Part shown: positions 7,735 to 8,104 of the stretch, in pieces | Numbering within the stretch: position 1 is the first letter of the stretch | Layout: each line of letters starts with the position of its first letter | DNA from: Methylotenera sp. | Lineage (GTDB): Bacteria; Pseudomonadota; Gammaproteobacteria; Burkholderiales; Methylophilaceae | NCBI GenBank assembly: GCA_005791685.1 | Contig: SXVG01000055.1 | Span: 1 to 8,104 of the forward strand | Reading direction: 5' to 3' | Length of the DNA: 8,104 nucleotides | Position numbers and translations under genes: made by a program | Notes under the pieces: model-generated | Seen by the model: the letters and a program-made list of their open reading frames with translations, nothing else | Database searches by the model: none | Told to the model about the DNA's origin: nothing

Positions 7735-7783
7735 TTTAAAACCCTTAAATCACCACTAAACTTAAAATACACGCACATAAGTT

Positions 7784-7826
7784 GCAGAAACAAAAAATGG
7801 GCATAAAGCCCATCGAAAAATTCTGC
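7784..7826 (-). promoter_or_regulatory. Two-tier stem-loop with U tract in the rimP-nusA leader (possible attenuator)
   Basis: On the minus strand an inner 6-bp stem ATGGGC (7813-7808) and GCCCAT (7802-7797) closes a 5-base loop and runs into a T tract (7797-7792), which is the shape of a short intrinsic terminator. An outer 6-bp stem GCAGAA (7826-7821) and TTCTGC (7789-7784) flanks it across a symmetric 7-by-7 U-rich internal loop. The predicted transcription start is near 7824, so the structure would be the first thing transcribed and the far end of the outer stem may be missing. It could terminate transcription early, be processed by RNase III, or protect the 5' end. The leader of the E. 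coli nusA operon also has terminators and an RNase III site; the role here is inference. Confidence 0.55.
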
Positions 7827-7830
7827 GTTC

Positions 7831-7839
7831 ATTATACCA
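7831..7839 (-). promoter_or_regulatory. Extended -10 promoter for the rimP-nusA-infB operon
   Basis: The minus strand reads TGGTATAAT (7839-7831): a perfect -10 hexamer with the upstream TG of an extended -10 promoter. At 17 bases upstream the best -35 candidate is TTCCAA (7859-7854), a poor match, which fits with dependence on the extended -10 or on a regulator bound at the repeats just upstream. The predicted start is near 7824, giving a leader of about 90 bases. Confidence 0.7.
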
Positions 7840-7879
7840 ATGAATTCAATGAATTGGAACCACTCACTGCAATTCATTG
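7838..7879. repeat. Three copies of a 9-mer upstream of the rimP -10 element
   Basis: On the plus strand CAATGAATT occurs twice in direct tandem (7838-7846 and 7847-7855), and its reverse complement AATTCATTG lies at 7871-7879. Copy two and copy three form a 10-bp inverted repeat (CAATGAATTG at 7847-7856, CAATTCATTG at 7870-7879) with a 13-base spacer. The repeats fill the space between the -10 and the region just upstream of -35, where a repressor or activator would bind. I do not recognise the motif. Confidence 0.7.
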
Positions 7880-7902
7880 CCTCGCTAGCAGGTGCTCACT
7901 GC
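7863..7902. repeat. 8-bp direct repeat between the 5S terminator and the rimP promoter
   Basis: CTCACTGC occurs at 7863-7870 and 7895-7902 on the plus strand, 32 bases apart start to start, close to three helical turns. The repeat is exact but short, and could be chance. Confidence 0.35.
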
Positions 7903-7910
7903 GCCCTAAA

Positions 7911-7948
7911 GCTAAAAACCCCCGCTATTTTCATAGAGGGGGTTTAGC
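7911..7948 (-). terminator. Intrinsic terminator of the rRNA operon
   Basis: On the minus strand AAACCCCC (7945-7938) pairs with GGGGGTTT (7923-7916), with three more pairs inside after one mismatch and a 6-base loop TGAAAA. The stem can extend outward by AGC/GCT across a two-base bulge, and the descending arm runs into a TTTTT tract (7918-7914). It lies about 30 bases after the 5S rRNA. A small 5-bp hairpin (7951-7966) between the 5S 3' end and this terminator may be a processing element. Confidence 0.92.
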
Positions 7949-7977
7949 CAACTGCACGATGGCAGTCTAAATAAATA

Positions 7978-8093
7978 GCTTGGCAGTGACCTACTTTCGC
8001 ATGCAAGAAGCATACTATCATTGGCGCTGGTTCGTTTCACGGCCCTGTTCGAGATGGGAAGGGGTGGGTCCAAACCGCTATGGCCGCCAAGCA
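7978..8093 (-). rRNA. rrf: 5S ribosomal RNA
   Basis: On the minus strand the sequence opens with TGCTTGGCGGCCATAGCG and ends with ACTGCCAAGC; these ends pair to make helix I (GCTTGGC with GCCAAGC). Between them are the conserved GACCCACCCC-TTCCCATC-CGAACAG-GCCGTGAAACG core and GATAGTATG, as in bacterial 5S rRNA. The length of about 116 nt is normal. The core is closer to betaproteobacterial than to enteric 5S sequences. Exact mature ends are uncertain by one or two bases. The 23S and 16S genes should lie just beyond the right edge; 8094-8104 would be the 23S-5S spacer. Confidence 0.95.
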
Positions 8094-8104
8094 TAACCGG
8101 TAAC

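Noticed and set aside
7735..7977. Search for a tRNA gene, such as the initiator tRNA found upstream of rimP in E. coli.
   Set aside because: No cloverleaf, GTTCGA-type T-loop or CCA end is visible; the stretch is explained by the terminator, repeats, promoter and leader.
7912..8094. A 60-codon open frame on the minus strand.
   Set aside because: It overlaps the 5S rRNA gene and its terminator and is not a protein gene.
1..8104. Signs of mobile elements, CRISPR arrays, prophage or an undescribed defence-type system.
   Set aside because: Every gene is a recognisable core translation or RNA gene in conserved order, with no transposase, integrase, long terminal repeats or spacer arrays, and no gap over 300 bases.

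Overview
The window is a compact translation and RNA-metabolism locus, all on the minus strand, from a betaproteobacterium-like organism of middling GC content (roughly half GC by eye). Reading along the minus strand (right to left) the order is: the 3' gene of an rRNA operon (5S rRNA) and its terminator, then rimP, nusA, infB, rbfA, truB, rpsO and the first half of pnp, which runs off the left edge. This is the conserved proteobacterial nusA-infB cluster. The 5S sequence (the CCCATC-CGAACAG-GCCGTGAAACG core) looks more betaproteobacterial than enteric. No species can be named from this stretch.

Region by region: 7978-8093 is 5S rRNA, followed by a strong intrinsic terminator at 7911-7948. 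Positions 7735-7910 hold the rimP control region: an extended -10 promoter, three copies of a 9-mer stacked on and upstream of it, and a two-tier hairpin with a U tract at the very start of the transcript. rimP, nusA and infB are separated by 66-68 bases and nusA and infB have good Shine-Dalgarno sites. infB and rbfA overlap by one base (TAATG). truB follows 21 bases after rbfA and uses a TTG start. A consensus-like sigma-70 promoter overlapping the truB stop codon restarts transcription for rpsO. An intrinsic terminator lies between rpsO and pnp, and the pnp leader contains a perfect 9-bp hairpin.

Functionally, RimP and RbfA mature the 30S subunit, S15 is a primary 16S-binding protein of that subunit, IF-2 starts translation on it, TruB modifies tRNA, NusA controls pausing, termination and rRNA antitermination, and PNPase degrades RNA. 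Several of these products are known in other bacteria to control their own synthesis (NusA, S15, PNPase), and each of the three leaders here contains structure that could serve this. All genes look intact. I see no mobile element, CRISPR array, foreign gene cassette or undescribed gene system. The items most worth checking are the non-coding ones, above all the rimP leader and its upstream repeats.
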